This document shows positions 40,237-49,110 of a stretch of DNA of 64,000 nt, one piece after another. Each line of letters opens with the position of its first letter. The first letter of the stretch is position 1. The notes under the pieces are model-generated. The model made no database searches, was not told the origin of the DNA, and was given only the letters and a program-made list of their open reading frames with translations. The stretch is from Chitinophagales bacterium 33-2 (GTDB lineage Bacteria; Bacteroidota; Bacteroidia; Chitinophagales; Chitinophagaceae), in the NCBI GenBank assembly GCA_002050435.1, contig MWYV01000042.1:22014-86013 (forward strand), in the 5' to 3' direction. Both the position numbers and the translations under genes were made by a program.

Positions 40237-40803
40237 ATGTCAGCTGAAGACGTTTCACTTGCCCTTGATATTGCTGAAGATTCTATGCAGAAAGCGATCA
40301 CACACCTTGAGGTGGAACTCGCTAAGATCCGCGCAGGCAAGGCCAATCCTCAAATGCTGGATGGTATTATAGTGGACTATTATGGTTCACCAACACCTAT
40401 CAACCAGGTGGCCAACATCAGTGCAGTTGATGCCCGTACACTTACCGTGCAGCCATGGGAAAAAAATATGCTGAGCCCTATTGAACGCGCCATCATTGCT
40501 TCTAACATCGGGATCAATCCCCAGAACGATGGTGTGCTGATCCGTCTTTTCCTTCCGCCACTAACAGAGGAACGCCGGCGCGAATTAGTGAAACGTTGTA
40601 TGGGTGAAGGCGAACATTCCAAAGTAGCAATCCGCAACCTCCGCCGCGATGCGATTGAGAGTATAAAAAAAGCGCAGAAGAATGGACTCAGCGAAGACGC
40701 GGCCAAGGATGCCGAAGCCGGTGTGCAGGTAATTACGGATAAGCATATTGCTTTGGTAGATAAACACCTGGCGCAGAAGGAGAAGGAAATTATGGTGGTA
40801 TAG
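40237..40803 (+). CDS. frr: Ribosome recycling factor
   Basis: RRF splits the post-termination ribosome together with EF-G. The 188 residues show the typical two-domain design: three-helix bundle (MQKAITHLEVELAKIRAGKANP at the start and a Lys-rich final helix) and a beta-alpha-beta domain (YGSPTPINQVANISAVDARTLTVQPW, LPPLTEERRRELVK). Length is normal. pyrH, its usual upstream partner, is not adjacent. A heptamer array begins at the final base of the stop codon. Confidence 0.97.
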   Translation: MSAEDVSLALDIAEDSMQKAITHLEVELAKIRAGKANPQMLDGIIVDYYGSPTPINQVANISAVDARTLTVQPWEKNMLSPIERAIIASNIGINPQNDGVLIRLFLPPLTEERRRELVKRCMGEGEHSKVAIRNLRRDAIESIKKAQKNGLSEDAAKDAEAGVQVITDKHIALVDKHLAQKEKEIMVV

Positions 40804-40837
40804 GTTAGCGATTAGCGAATAGAGGTTAGCGGTTGGT
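40803..40837 (+). repeat. Heptamer array starting at the frr stop codon
   Basis: Five units in perfect phase: GGTTAGC, GATTAGC, GAATAGA, GGTTAGC, GGTTGGT. The first G is the last base of the TAG stop. This is the TTAG-core word family seen at seven other places in the window. Confidence 0.85.
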
Positions 40838-40869
40838 GAAAAATACCCTCCCATTGGTTTCATGTAATC

Positions 40870-40942
40870 AAAACCTAGAACCTTGAACCTTTTCCCTTTC
40901 CCTCATCCCTTGAACCTTGAACCTCATTCCTCATTCCTCACC
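40870..40942 (-). repeat. Heptamer array upstream of the EamA transporter gene
   Basis: Read on the minus strand: GAGGAAT twice, GAGGTTC, AAGGTTC, AAGGGAT, GAGGGAA, then AGGGAAA, AGGTTCA, AGGTTCT, AGGTTTT, i.e. ten consecutive 7-nt units. It covers the whole leader right up to the ATG at 40943, so any ribosome-binding site lies inside it. Confidence 0.8.
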
Positions 40943-41812
40943 ATGACAAATTACAAGTTGGTCAACTGGCTGATCTTCATCCTTCTTTCAGTGATCTGGG
41001 GCAGTTCTTTTATCCTGATGAAAAAAAGTGCAGAACATTTATCCGGTATACAGATTGGTGCCATCCGCATTCTGGCTGCGGGTGTTGTGTTGCTCCCTTT
41101 TGGTATTTATAGTCTTGGAAAAATTCCAAAGGACAAGCTATTGATTGTTTTGCTCACAGGAATTCTTGGTACTTTTTTCCCAGCATTTATGTTTGCCATT
41201 GCCATAGAAAAGGATGTGGATTCTTCTCTTGCCGGCATACTGAATTCACTTACACCGCTTTTTGTTGTGCTCATCGGTTTTCTTTTTTTTCGTTCACAGG
41301 TAAGCAGGCGTAAACTGGTGGGTGTGTTGATCGGTTTTATTGGATTGGTATTATTGAGTTTTTCCAGAGGCAGTATCAGTATGAGTGATTTCGGGTATTC
41401 AATGCTCATTCTGCTGGCCACCCTGCTCTATGGCTTTAATGTAAACCTGGTGAGTCATAAACTGAAAGAAGTACCACCTATGCAAATGGCTTCCGTTTCA
41501 CTTGGTTTTATTGGTATCTGGGCTTTTTTTATCTGCTGGCAGCAGCATGTTTTTTCTATCTGGCAGTATGATGAGGAAGCACGCTGGCCCATCCTGGCTT
41601 CAGCTTTACTGGGTATTGTGGCTACCGCAATAGCTACCGCCGTTTTTTATGTTTTGATAAAAAGAGCAGGTGGATTATTTGCTTCACTGGTAACCTATGG
41701 CATTCCTGTTATTTCAATCCTCTGGGGCCTTTGGGACCATGAACAGGTTACGCTTTTACAATTAGGATGTCTCGGTATGATTCTGGGCGGTGTATATGTT
41801 GCGAATAAATGA
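40943..41812 (+). CDS. EamA/DMT-superfamily transporter
   Basis: 289 residues with ten predicted membrane helices in two EamA repeats. The first begins LVNWLIFILLSVIWGSSFILMKK and the second after about residue 150. Members export amino acids, metabolites or act as nucleotide-sugar or drug carriers; nothing here narrows the substrate. The ATG at 40943 gives the standard N-terminus; the longer frame from 40883 is translated repeat sequence (FPFPHPLNLEPHSSF) and is rejected. Flanked by frr and mscL with no operon link. Confidence 0.88.
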   Translation: MTNYKLVNWLIFILLSVIWGSSFILMKKSAEHLSGIQIGAIRILAAGVVLLPFGIYSLGKIPKDKLLIVLLTGILGTFFPAFMFAIAIEKDVDSSLAGILNSLTPLFVVLIGFLFFRSQVSRRKLVGVLIGFIGLVLLSFSRGSISMSDFGYSMLILLATLLYGFNVNLVSHKLKEVPPMQMASVSLGFIGIWAFFICWQQHVFSIWQYDEEARWPILASALLGIVATAIATAVFYVLIKRAGGLFASLVTYGIPVISILWGLWDHEQVTLLQLGCLGMILGGVYVANK

Positions 41813-41939
41813 TTTTTTTCATCATCCACAGGTGCAGGCCTGCAGGTTATTCAGATAATCAGACCAGATATCCACTAACCTTTTCGAGGCGTGCAAACCA
41901 TAGGCATTATCATTACCTTGGGAGCTTTAAACAACTACC

Positions 41940-42368
41940 ATGGGTTTTGCCACAGAGTTCCGCGAATTTGCTTTAAAGGGTAATGTAATGGACCTTGCTA
42001 TCGGTGTCATCATCGGTGCTGCATTCGGAAGGATCATTGATTCTATTGTTAAGGATCTGATCATGCCTGTAATAGGCGTTTTTTTCAGTGCCGATTTCAG
42101 CAACCTGTATATCCCCTTGGGTGGTGAAGTTCCAAAAGGATTGCCATTGGAAGAAGCAAGAAATTTAGGGCCTGTTTTCGCCTGGGGTAATTTTATTACA
42201 GTCCTGATTAATTTCATCATACTTGCTTTTGTGATCTTTTTAATGGTAAGAGCTATTAATAAAATGCGCAGGAAAAAGGAAAATAAAGCAGATGCGATAC
42301 AGGCACCTGAAAATACGTTGCAGGAAAAACTGTTGATGGAGATCAGGGATTCGTTAAGTAAAAGATAA
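41940..42368 (+). CDS. mscL: Large-conductance mechanosensitive channel
   Basis: MscL opens under high membrane tension and releases solutes on hypo-osmotic shock. The 142 residues show the N-terminal amphipathic helix ([32 protein letters not shown] split over TM1), a periplasmic loop, TM2 ([22 protein letters not shown]) and a charged C-terminal bundle ([10 protein letters not shown]). The Gly-rich TM1 pore face is intact. Single gene with its own spacer on both sides; a TACCTTGG box near 41915 may be its promoter. Confidence 0.97.
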   Translation: MGFATEFREFALKGNVMDLAIGVIIGAAFGRIIDSIVKDLIMPVIGVFFSADFSNLYIPLGGEVPKGLPLEEARNLGPVFAWGNFITVLINFIILAFVIFLMVRAINKMRRKKENKADAIQAPENTLQEKLLMEIRDSLSKR

Positions 42369-42440
42369 GCAGGGAGCTGCAGGCAATAAAAATTCTAATA
42401 GTGCAGGTTGCACAAATTAACCAGGATAAAATACGAACCA

Positions 42441-43223
42441 TTGAGTTTAACTTACCAGATAAGACTAGCACAATTTGAAGGTCCCTTTGACCTTTTATTG
42501 TTCTTCATTGAAAGAGATGAACTGGATATTTATAATATTCAAATTACCCGCCTCATCAAAGATTTTCTTGAATACATTGATGAGCAGGAAACATTAAACA
42601 TCGAACTTTCCAGCGAGTTCATTTTATTTATAGCTACACTGATGCGTATCAAGGCAAAAATGTTGTTGCCGCGAAAAGAAGTAGATCCCCTTGGCAATGA
42701 AATTGATCCCAGGCAGGAACTGATCGATAAGATCCTTGAGTATAAGCGATACAAGGAAGCTGCGGCCGAAATGGCTGTAATGGAAGCCGATCGTATGCTG
42801 ATGATCAAAAGGGGTAACATTCATAAAGAACTTACACTGATCGGTGAAGAAGCCAGTGAAGGAACGGAAGTGCAAACCATCACGATGTTTAAACTGATGA
42901 AGGCCTTTGAAAGAGTGATGCAGCGTTATCATGATCGCTTCAATAAACCCACACATACGGTGGTGCGCTACAATTACTCCATGGACCAGACCAAAACCGA
43001 ACTCATTTCTGTAGCTCAAAGTGAGCGCACGCTTTCATTTGAAAAGATCTTTGAAAAAGTGGAAAACCGGGTTCACGCCATCTTCATGTTTTTATCCATG
43101 CTGGAACTGGTGCAGGGCAAGTTTTTGAAGATCATCATAGGGGAAGGCATGAACAATTTTATTATTGAATACAATGAAGTGGAAGAAGGACTTACGGATG
43201 AAGAGCATATGAGGTTGTTGTGA
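42441..43223 (+). CDS. scpA: Segregation and condensation protein A (kleisin)
   Basis: ScpA bridges the two heads of SMC and works with ScpB in chromosome condensation. The kleisin N-terminus (FEGPFDLLLFFIERDELDIYNIQI) and the C-terminal winged helix (FLSMLELVQGKFLKI) are present. No ATG fits: the TTG at 42441 gives SLTYQIRLAQFEGPFD and is my choice; the TTG at 42408 adds 11 residues. Length is about 260 residues, normal for the family. scpB and smc are not adjacent. A TTAG-type heptamer array begins 5 bp after the stop codon. Confidence 0.92.
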   Translation: MSLTYQIRLAQFEGPFDLLLFFIERDELDIYNIQITRLIKDFLEYIDEQETLNIELSSEFILFIATLMRIKAKMLLPRKEVDPLGNEIDPRQELIDKILEYKRYKEAAAEMAVMEADRMLMIKRGNIHKELTLIGEEASEGTEVQTITMFKLMKAFERVMQRYHDRFNKPTHTVVRYNYSMDQTKTELISVAQSERTLSFEKIFEKVENRVHAIFMFLSMLELVQGKFLKIIIGEGMNNFIIEYNEVEEGLTDEEHMRLL

Positions 43224-43227
43224 AGAG

Positions 43228-43255
43228 GGTTTGGTTAGGGGTTAGGGGTTAATGG
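43228..43255 (+). repeat. Heptamer array after scpA
   Basis: Four units in phase: GGTTTGG, TTAGGGG, TTAGGGG, TTAATGG. It opens a 490-bp stretch without genes (43224-43716) that otherwise holds an inverted repeat and the octamer array, with nothing else recognisable. Confidence 0.8.
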
Positions 43256-43358
43256 TTTTGCAGAAGGGTTTTTCCTATAGAACGCTCCCTTAAACCCCTG
43301 CGCTCACAAGGAGCGACATTCAGGCATCCCAATCACCATTCAGATTATATTTACAGGC

Positions 43359-43391
43359 TGTGTCAATTTAAAGATTTTTTGAATTGACACA
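43359..43391. repeat. 10-bp inverted repeat, possible IS-end remnant
   Basis: TGTGTCAATT (43359-43368) and its exact complement AATTGACACA (43382-43391) with a 13-nt T-rich loop. The outward GGCTGTGTCAATTTAAA context looks like some insertion-sequence ends, but there is no transposase and no second end nearby. It could equally be a weak terminator. Confidence 0.5.
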
Positions 43392-43595
43392 CTTAATTAA
43401 GCATACTCGTTTATAAATTTTAGCAGGCTTCTATTTAGCGAGATCTTCAGGAACTAGCTTGTTGAACTGAAAATGAATGTCCCTTTCAGCCCATGTCACA
43501 ACGATGAAATTCATGAATGTCAGGGCCAATAAGCAATAAATCCAACAAAAACTTTTAAGAAACAAGGCAATAAAATGGATCATGAATCTTTCCAG

Positions 43596-43723
43596 CCTAA
43601 ACACCTAAACACCTAAACACCTAAACACCTAAACACCTAAACACCTAAACACCTAAACACCTAAACACCTAAACACCTAAACACCTAAACACCTAAACAC
43701 CTAAACACCTAAAAACCTAAAAA
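43596..43723. repeat. Octamer tandem array (CCTAAACA)n, 16 units
   Basis: Fourteen perfect CCTAAACA units (43596-43707) followed by two CCTAAAAA units (43708-43723). On the dxs strand it reads TTTAGGTG repeats. The last unit supplies the Phe codon and TAG stop of dxs, and the array forms the whole 3' flank of that gene. Confidence 0.97.
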
Positions 43724-45645
43724 CTCCCCACGCTCACTCCCGTCCCAACCATCTCCCTCACCGCATCAGCAATCGCTTCAGCATCATAACCACATTCGCG
43801 GTGCAGTTCCTTCAGCGTTCCATGCTCCACTACACGGTCTGGTATGCCCAGCATTTTCAGATCGTTCTTATAACCATGCTGCAACATGAATTCCGCTACA
43901 GCACTACCAAAGCCGCCAATAACGGTCCCATCTTCAACAGTGATGATCTTTTGATAACCAGATAAAGCTTCATGTAATAATGCTTCATCAAGGGGTTTGG
44001 CAAAACGCATATCATAATGCCCTGGTTGCAAACCCTCCTGCCTGAGGTCGCGGATGGCTGCAGCCGCAAAATTCCCGGGATGACCAAAAGAAAGAATGGC
44101 AATTTCCCTGCCTTCTTTAAGTTTCCTGCCCTTCCCGATCTGGATCGCCTCGAAAGGTTTTTTCCATTCAGGCATTACACCTTCTCCGCGCGGGTAGCGG
44201 ATTACAAAGGGCAATTCTGTAGTTTCCAGCTGCGCGGTAAACATCAGGTTTCTTAATTCCTGTTCGTTCATCGGTGCCGAAATAATCATATTCGGTATGC
44301 AACGGAAATAGGGAACATCATAAGCACCATGATGGGTAGGGCCATCTTCACCAACCAGTCCGGCACGGTCGAGACAAAAAACAACGGGCAGTTTCTGTAT
44401 CGCCACATCGTGCACAACCTGGTCAAATGCCCTTTGCATAAATGATGAATAAATATTGCAAAAGACCTTCATTCCCTGTGTGGCCATACCTGCACTCAAA
44501 GTAACGGCGTGCTGCTCACAAATGCCTACATCAAAAGCCCGGTCAGGCATTTTTTCCATCATGAATTTCAATGAGGAGCCACTGGGCATGGCAGGCGTAA
44601 TTCCAAAGATCTTTGGATTCTGTTCTGCCAGTTCAATGATCGAATGCCCGAAAACATCCTGGTATTTTGGAGGCTGGGGCAATTCATATTTCTTTTTAAA
44701 GATCTCTCCGGTAATCTTATCAAACAATCCGGGTGCATGCCATTTGGTCTGATCCTTTTCAGCCAGTGCATAACCTTTTCCTTTTACTGTTATGATGTGA
44801 AGGATCTTGGGACCAGGAATGTTTCTCAGGTCTTTCAGGGTATCCACCAGTTTAGTGATGTTGTGTCCATCAATTGGTCCGAAATAACGCATGTTCAGGG
44901 CTTCAAATAAATTGCTGTTTTTTGAAACCATGCCTTTTACGCCTGCTTCAAGCCTGGAGGCCATTTCGCGGGTAAATCTTTTACCCACCGGAAGTTTTCC
45001 AAATAAATTCCAAACCTCATCCCTGAATTTATTATAGGTCTGGGAGGTGGTGATGTCTGTGAGGTATTCTTTTAGCGCACCTACATTCGGGTCAATGCTC
45101 ATGCAGTTATCATTAAGGATCACCAGCATGTCGGCATCCGTAACCCCCGCATGGTTCAATGCTTCAAAGGCCATTCCGGCTGTCATGGAACCGTCGCCAA
45201 TGACTGCAACAGATTTGCGGTCGGTCTCACCCTTGTATTTCGCTGCCATGGCCATTCCCAATGCTGCAGATATGGAGGTGGACGAGTGCCCGACCCCAAA
45301 GGTATCATAGGGACTTTCGCTTCTTTTAGGAAAGCCGCTCAACCCTTTGTATTTGCGGTTGGAAATAAAACTTTCGCGCCTGCCGGTAAGGATTTTGTGG
45401 CCGTAAGCCTGGTGTCCTACATCCCAAACCAGCTGGTCGTATGGCGTATTGTAAATATAATGGAGGGCAACACTGAGTTCAACCACACCCAGACTGGCAG
45501 CGAAATGGCCCCCATGCACGCTCACCACATCAATAATGTATTGTCTTAACTCCTGGCAAACCTGGTGGAGTTGTTCTTTGGGAATCTTTTTTAGGTCGTC
45601 GGGTGTATTGATCGCCTGCAGTAACGGGCCGGCTGAAATTTGCAT
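43717..45645 (-). CDS. dxs: 1-deoxy-D-xylulose-5-phosphate synthase
   Basis: DXS condenses pyruvate and glyceraldehyde 3-phosphate in the first step of the MEP isoprenoid pathway, using thiamine diphosphate. 642 residues from the ATG at 45645 (the frame to 45696 adds an unlikely 17). Motifs: the N-terminal HGGHFAASLGVVEL His block, the TPP motif GDGSMTAGMAFEALN...NDN, the CEQHAV catalytic region, DRAGLVGEDGPTHHG, and the C-terminal transketolase domain (VEDGTVIGGFGSAVAEF). The final residues SVGSF and the stop run into an octamer array. It is divergent from the LytS gene. Confidence 0.97.
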   Translation of the reverse strand: MQISAGPLLQAINTPDDLKKIPKEQLHQVCQELRQYIIDVVSVHGGHFAASLGVVELSVALHYIYNTPYDQLVWDVGHQAYGHKILTGRRESFISNRKYKGLSGFPKRSESPYDTFGVGHSSTSISAALGMAMAAKYKGETDRKSVAVIGDGSMTAGMAFEALNHAGVTDADMLVILNDNCMSIDPNVGALKEYLTDITTSQTYNKFRDEVWNLFGKLPVGKRFTREMASRLEAGVKGMVSKNSNLFEALNMRYFGPIDGHNITKLVDTLKDLRNIPGPKILHIITVKGKGYALAEKDQTKWHAPGLFDKITGEIFKKKYELPQPPKYQDVFGHSIIELAEQNPKIFGITPAMPSGSSLKFMMEKMPDRAFDVGICEQHAVTLSAGMATQGMKVFCNIYSSFMQRAFDQVVHDVAIQKLPVVFCLDRAGLVGEDGPTHHGAYDVPYFRCIPNMIISAPMNEQELRNLMFTAQLETTELPFVIRYPRGEGVMPEWKKPFEAIQIGKGRKLKEGREIAILSFGHPGNFAAAAIRDLRQEGLQPGHYDMRFAKPLDEALLHEALSGYQKIITVEDGTVIGGFGSAVAEFMLQHGYKNDLKMLGIPDRVVEHGTLKELHRECGYDAEAIADAVREMVGTGVSVGSF

Positions 45646-45744
45646 TAGCAATAATTGAGTGGTAAAAATATTTGATTTTTTTGGCAACTGAAGCATTGAT
45701 ACCGAGCGTTAACAAAATAAGGGGAGAATAGTTGGGGTGAGCTG

Positions 45745-45850
45745 GCTATTAGCCGTGAGCCGTTAGCCTGGTACCTTCCTGCCTCTTGTACCTTGAACAT
45801 GAACCTTTTCCCTTCCAACTAAAAGCTAATAGCTAATAGCCAACAGCTCC
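45745..45850. repeat. Cluster of heptamer arrays between dxs and the LytS gene
   Basis: Three arrays in one divergent spacer: GCTATTA, GCCGTGA, GCCGTTA (45745-45765); a degenerate AAGGTNC family array on the minus strand (about 45773-45816); and AGCTAAT twice plus AGCCAAC (45824-45844). GCTATTA/AGCTAAT are close relatives of the TTAG words elsewhere. Confidence 0.75.
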
Positions 45851-45925
45851 TCCATTTGTATATCCTATCTTCCACTGGTATATTTATAGAGTACAGAACC
45901 CGATACCCTCACTTATCTTTATACA

Positions 45926-46960
45926 ATGCATTTGAAGCTACCGCGGTATTGGACCTTCCAGATCCTGGGATGGGGTTTGTTTGGACTGATTAACCTGTTT
46001 TTTGCCTTTCTTTTTGGTCAGTTCAGACCCACTATGCTTTGCCGCCTGCTGTTCTTTCTTGAAATGGGAATCATTAGTTCTCATTTTATGCGCCTGATTA
46101 TTAAAAGAAATGCACTGCTGATCCGACCCATCAACCACCAGATCATCCTGCTGGGTATTTTAACCCTTCTTTTTTCTTCTTTCTTTTCGCTTGCACAAAC
46201 ACCATTTGAAGCTTATTACGATTTGTATCCTACGGGGAAACCTGCACCCTTTCACATCCATTTCTTTTATAACCTTTCTTCTTCCTTTGTTTTGATCTTT
46301 ATCTGGAACTGCATTTATTTCATGTATCACTATGTAGCTAAAAGCAGGAAGCAGCAACTGGATACACTGCAACTGGAAGCGCTTGTAAAATCGCTGGAGT
46401 TAAAGACCATCAAAGCTCATATTAACCCGCATTTCATTTTTAATGCACTGAACAGCATCCGTGCGCTGATTGATGAAAATCCAACAAGGGCAAGAAGGGC
46501 CATCACTGAACTGTCCACCATTTTAAGAAGCAGCTTGAGCACAGGTAAAGGTGAAACGGTGAGTCTTGAAGAAGAACTCAAAATTGTAAAGGATTATCTC
46601 GCACTTGAAAATATGCGCTTTGAAGACCGGTTAAAGGTTGAATTTGAAATTGACGATTCCACTCTTGGACAACAGGTGCCGCAGATGATGTTACAGACGC
46701 TCGTGGAAAATGCCATCAAGCATGGCATCAGTAAACAAGTTAAAGGTGGAGTAGTGAAGATATTATCATCGTTTAAAAATAATTTCCATTCATTAAGTGT
46801 TGAAAATACCGGCTACCTCAATGGAGGCGCTTCCCATAGTGGCTTTGGTTTATCAAGTACGCAGGACAGGCTAGGACTGCTTTATGGAGAAAAGGCAAGC
46901 TTCCAGATCCGGCAGGTAAATGATGAACTGGTGGAAGCAAAAGTTTTAATACCGTTCTAA
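45926..46960 (+). CDS. LytS-type sensor histidine kinase
   Basis: 344 residues: four membrane helices in the first ~135 residues, a short coiled coil, then a His_kinase (LytS/YehU) domain. The phosphorylatable His is His169 in INPHFIFNALNS, and the N-box is ENAIKHG with a later GFGLSSTQDRL ATP-lid segment. It has no extracellular sensor domain beyond the loops, so the signal is probably membrane-related. The cognate LytTR regulator starts 10 bp downstream in the same operon. The stimulus and targets are unknown. Confidence 0.93.
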   Translation: MHLKLPRYWTFQILGWGLFGLINLFFAFLFGQFRPTMLCRLLFFLEMGIISSHFMRLIIKRNALLIRPINHQIILLGILTLLFSSFFSLAQTPFEAYYDLYPTGKPAPFHIHFFYNLSSSFVLIFIWNCIYFMYHYVAKSRKQQLDTLQLEALVKSLELKTIKAHINPHFIFNALNSIRALIDENPTRARRAITELSTILRSSLSTGKGETVSLEEELKIVKDYLALENMRFEDRLKVEFEIDDSTLGQQVPQMMLQTLVENAIKHGISKQVKGGVVKILSSFKNNFHSLSVENTGYLNGGASHSGFGLSSTQDRLGLLYGEKASFQIRQVNDELVEAKVLIPF

Positions 46961-46970
46961 AAAATATAAC

Positions 46971-47702
46971 ATGAGAGCAATTCTGATCGATGATGAAAGA
47001 CTCGCACGTGCGGAATTAAGAAAATTATTACAGGAATACCCCGAGATCGAAGTGATCGACGAAGCTTCCAATGCGGAAGAGGGCATTCATAAAATTGAAC
47101 AGCAAAATCCAGACCTGATCTTCCTGGATATACAAATGCCGGGTAAAACCGGTTTTGATATGTTGTCGGAACTGGACATGGCACCGCAGGTGATATTTAC
47201 AACTGCCTATGATGAGTATGCGCTGAAAGCTTTTGAAGTGAATGCGCTGGACTATCTGCTCAAGCCCATAGAACCAAAACGACTTGCAGATGCAGTGGAA
47301 AAAATTAAAAGAACCGGTTCAAACGGCCAGGTAAAAACCGCATCGCTTTTAGACAGTAATTCTTTGCTGGGGGAGAGCGACCAGGTATTTGTAAAAGACG
47401 GTGAAAGATGCTGGTTTGTGAAACTGGGAGAAGTAAGGCTGTTTGAAAGTGTAGGGAACTATGCCAAAGTATTTTTTGGTTCCAATAAGCCACTCATCCT
47501 GAAATCGCTGAATGCCCTGGAAGAAAGACTGGATGAAAAAGTGTTCTTCAGAGCCAACAGGAAACACATTGTAAACCTGAGAATGATTGAAAAAATTGAA
47601 CCTTATTTTAACGGTGGCCTGCTGCTTGAACTGAAAGGCGGAGAAAAAATTGAGGTGAGCAGAAGGCAAACCGTAAAGTTCAAAGAGATGATGTCTTTTT
47701 AA
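46971..47702 (+). CDS. LytTR-family DNA-binding response regulator
   Basis: 243 residues: CheY-like receiver with Asp7-Asp8 and phospho-acceptor Asp53 (IFLDIQMPG), Thr and Lys in TAYDEYA and LLKPIEP, then a LytTR domain (VKDGERCWFVKLGEVRLFESVGNYAKV, FRANRKHIVNLRMIEKI). It is the output partner of the kinase 10 bp upstream. LytTR domains bind short direct repeats in promoters; none was identified here. Five perfect AAGTAAC heptamers follow 19 bp after the stop codon. Confidence 0.95.
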   Translation: MRAILIDDERLARAELRKLLQEYPEIEVIDEASNAEEGIHKIEQQNPDLIFLDIQMPGKTGFDMLSELDMAPQVIFTTAYDEYALKAFEVNALDYLLKPIEPKRLADAVEKIKRTGSNGQVKTASLLDSNSLLGESDQVFVKDGERCWFVKLGEVRLFESVGNYAKVFFGSNKPLILKSLNALEERLDEKVFFRANRKHIVNLRMIEKIEPYFNGGLLLELKGGEKIEVSRRQTVKFKEMMSF

Positions 47703-47721
47703 GGAACAAGGATGTAGCAGC

Positions 47722-47786
47722 AAGTAACAAGTAACAAGTAACAAGTAACAAGTAACAGGCTGTTAGCCATTAGCTGTTAGCTTTTA
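47722..47786 (+). repeat. Two heptamer arrays between the LytTR gene and the M28 gene
   Basis: AAGTAAC five times without error (47722-47756), then GCTGTTA, GCCATTA, GCTGTTA, GCTTTTA in phase (47759-47786). Two unrelated unit families lie side by side, both with a 7-nt period. Confidence 0.92.
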
Positions 47787-47819
47787 GGAAACAACCAACA
47801 GCTTACATAAAAATATAAA

Positions 47820-49085
47820 ATGAAAAATTTTTTCTTCCTCCTTCCCCTCTTCCTCACGCTTCAATTAACTGCACAAAAGGCAGAAGATCTTATTACTGTT
47901 TCTGAAGTAACCAGGATCGAAACTTTTCTTTCCTCCGATGATATGAGGGGAAGAAAAGCCGGTACGCCAGATATAGAAAAGGCAGCGCATTTTATTGCTG
48001 CTGAATTTCAAAAGGCCGGGCTCCAGGGGATCACAGCTAATAATTACAGGCAGGAATTTCTTATGCTTCGACCTAAGTTGATTGAACTTAAACTTAAGAT
48101 CGACGATAAGGATGTTGAAGCAAAAAACATTATTGTGGTGACCACAGTAAAAGATCTTAAAGTAGATGAAAATGCCGGGTACGAAATGGCTTTTATAAAA
48201 GCAGGTGAAAATCTTTTCACCAAAGCAAATGACCTGGCACATAATAAGAAGAATACCATCGTGATGGTGGATACATCATTTGCTGCTAACTTTTCAAGAC
48301 TTACATTTTTAAAAAGACAGCTATTTTCAACTGCACCCACCACCATTTTTATATTGGGTACCGGAACTCCGAAAGATTTTAAGATCAAAGCGGAACACTC
48401 GTTTACCGAAATTCCGTTTGCCAATATTGTAGGTGTACTTCCTGGCAAAAGCAAAAAAAATGAGTACGTGATCTTCTCTGGTCATTACGACCATATAGGT
48501 GTGGGCAAACCTGTGAATGGCGACAGCATTTATAATGGTGCCAATGATGATGCAGCAGGTATCACTGCGGTGATCATGCTGGCAAATTATTTTAAAAAGC
48601 TGGGTCCGCAGGAACGCACGTTAATATTTGCAGCCTTCACTGCTGAAGAAATTGGAGGATTTGGGTCACAATATTTTTCACAGCAATACAATCCGGCACA
48701 GATCATGGCCATGATGAATATTGAAATGGTAGGCACTGAAAGCAAGTGGGGAAAGAACTCGGCTTTTATCACGGGTTTTGATAAATCGGATATGGGTGCC
48801 ATTCTTCAAAAAAATTTAAAAGGAACCGCGTTCACCTTTCATCCGGATCCTTATCCCGACCAGCAATTGTTTTACCGTTCCGATAATGCAACACTGGCAG
48901 CACTTGGTGTTCCGGCCCATACCATATCAACCGCTAAGATGGAAAACGAGCCGCATTACCATAAGCCAAGTGATGAAATATCCACGCTTGACATGCAAAA
49001 TATGGTGGAGATCATCAAAGCGATTGCTTTAAGCAGCAGGAGTATCGTTAGCGGTAAGGATACGCCGGGCAGGGTGAGAGAGTAA
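47820..49085 (+). CDS. Exported M28-family metallopeptidase
   Basis: A 421-residue zinc aminopeptidase-type enzyme with a signal peptide (FFLLPLFLTLQLTAQ). The M28 ligands are readable: His222 and neighbours in SGHYDHIGVG, Asp in GANDDAAG, the Glu pair in FTAEEIGGFGS, Asp/Glu in NIEMVGTE and His in HYHKPSDEISTLD. A PA-like insert (about 90-200) lies between the prodomain region and the catalytic core. No T9SS tail is present, so the periplasm or outer membrane surface is more likely than release. Substrate specificity is unknown. Confidence 0.92.
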   Translation: MKNFFFLLPLFLTLQLTAQKAEDLITVSEVTRIETFLSSDDMRGRKAGTPDIEKAAHFIAAEFQKAGLQGITANNYRQEFLMLRPKLIELKLKIDDKDVEAKNIIVVTTVKDLKVDENAGYEMAFIKAGENLFTKANDLAHNKKNTIVMVDTSFAANFSRLTFLKRQLFSTAPTTIFILGTGTPKDFKIKAEHSFTEIPFANIVGVLPGKSKKNEYVIFSGHYDHIGVGKPVNGDSIYNGANDDAAGITAVIMLANYFKKLGPQERTLIFAAFTAEEIGGFGSQYFSQQYNPAQIMAMMNIEMVGTESKWGKNSAFITGFDKSDMGAILQKNLKGTAFTFHPDPYPDQQLFYRSDNATLAALGVPAHTISTAKMENEPHYHKPSDEISTLDMQNMVEIIKAIALSSRSIVSGKDTPGRVRE

Positions 49086-49110
49086 CATGAATGCTTTCAA
49101 CCTGGTGGCG

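Noticed and set aside
40883..40942. Longer start for the EamA transporter
   Set aside because: The added residues are translated heptamer repeat; the ATG at 40943 gives the normal membrane-protein start.
43596..43723. Telomere-type repeat
   Set aside because: TTTAGGTG resembles telomere words, but it is internal, 128 bp long and in a gene-dense bacterial region.
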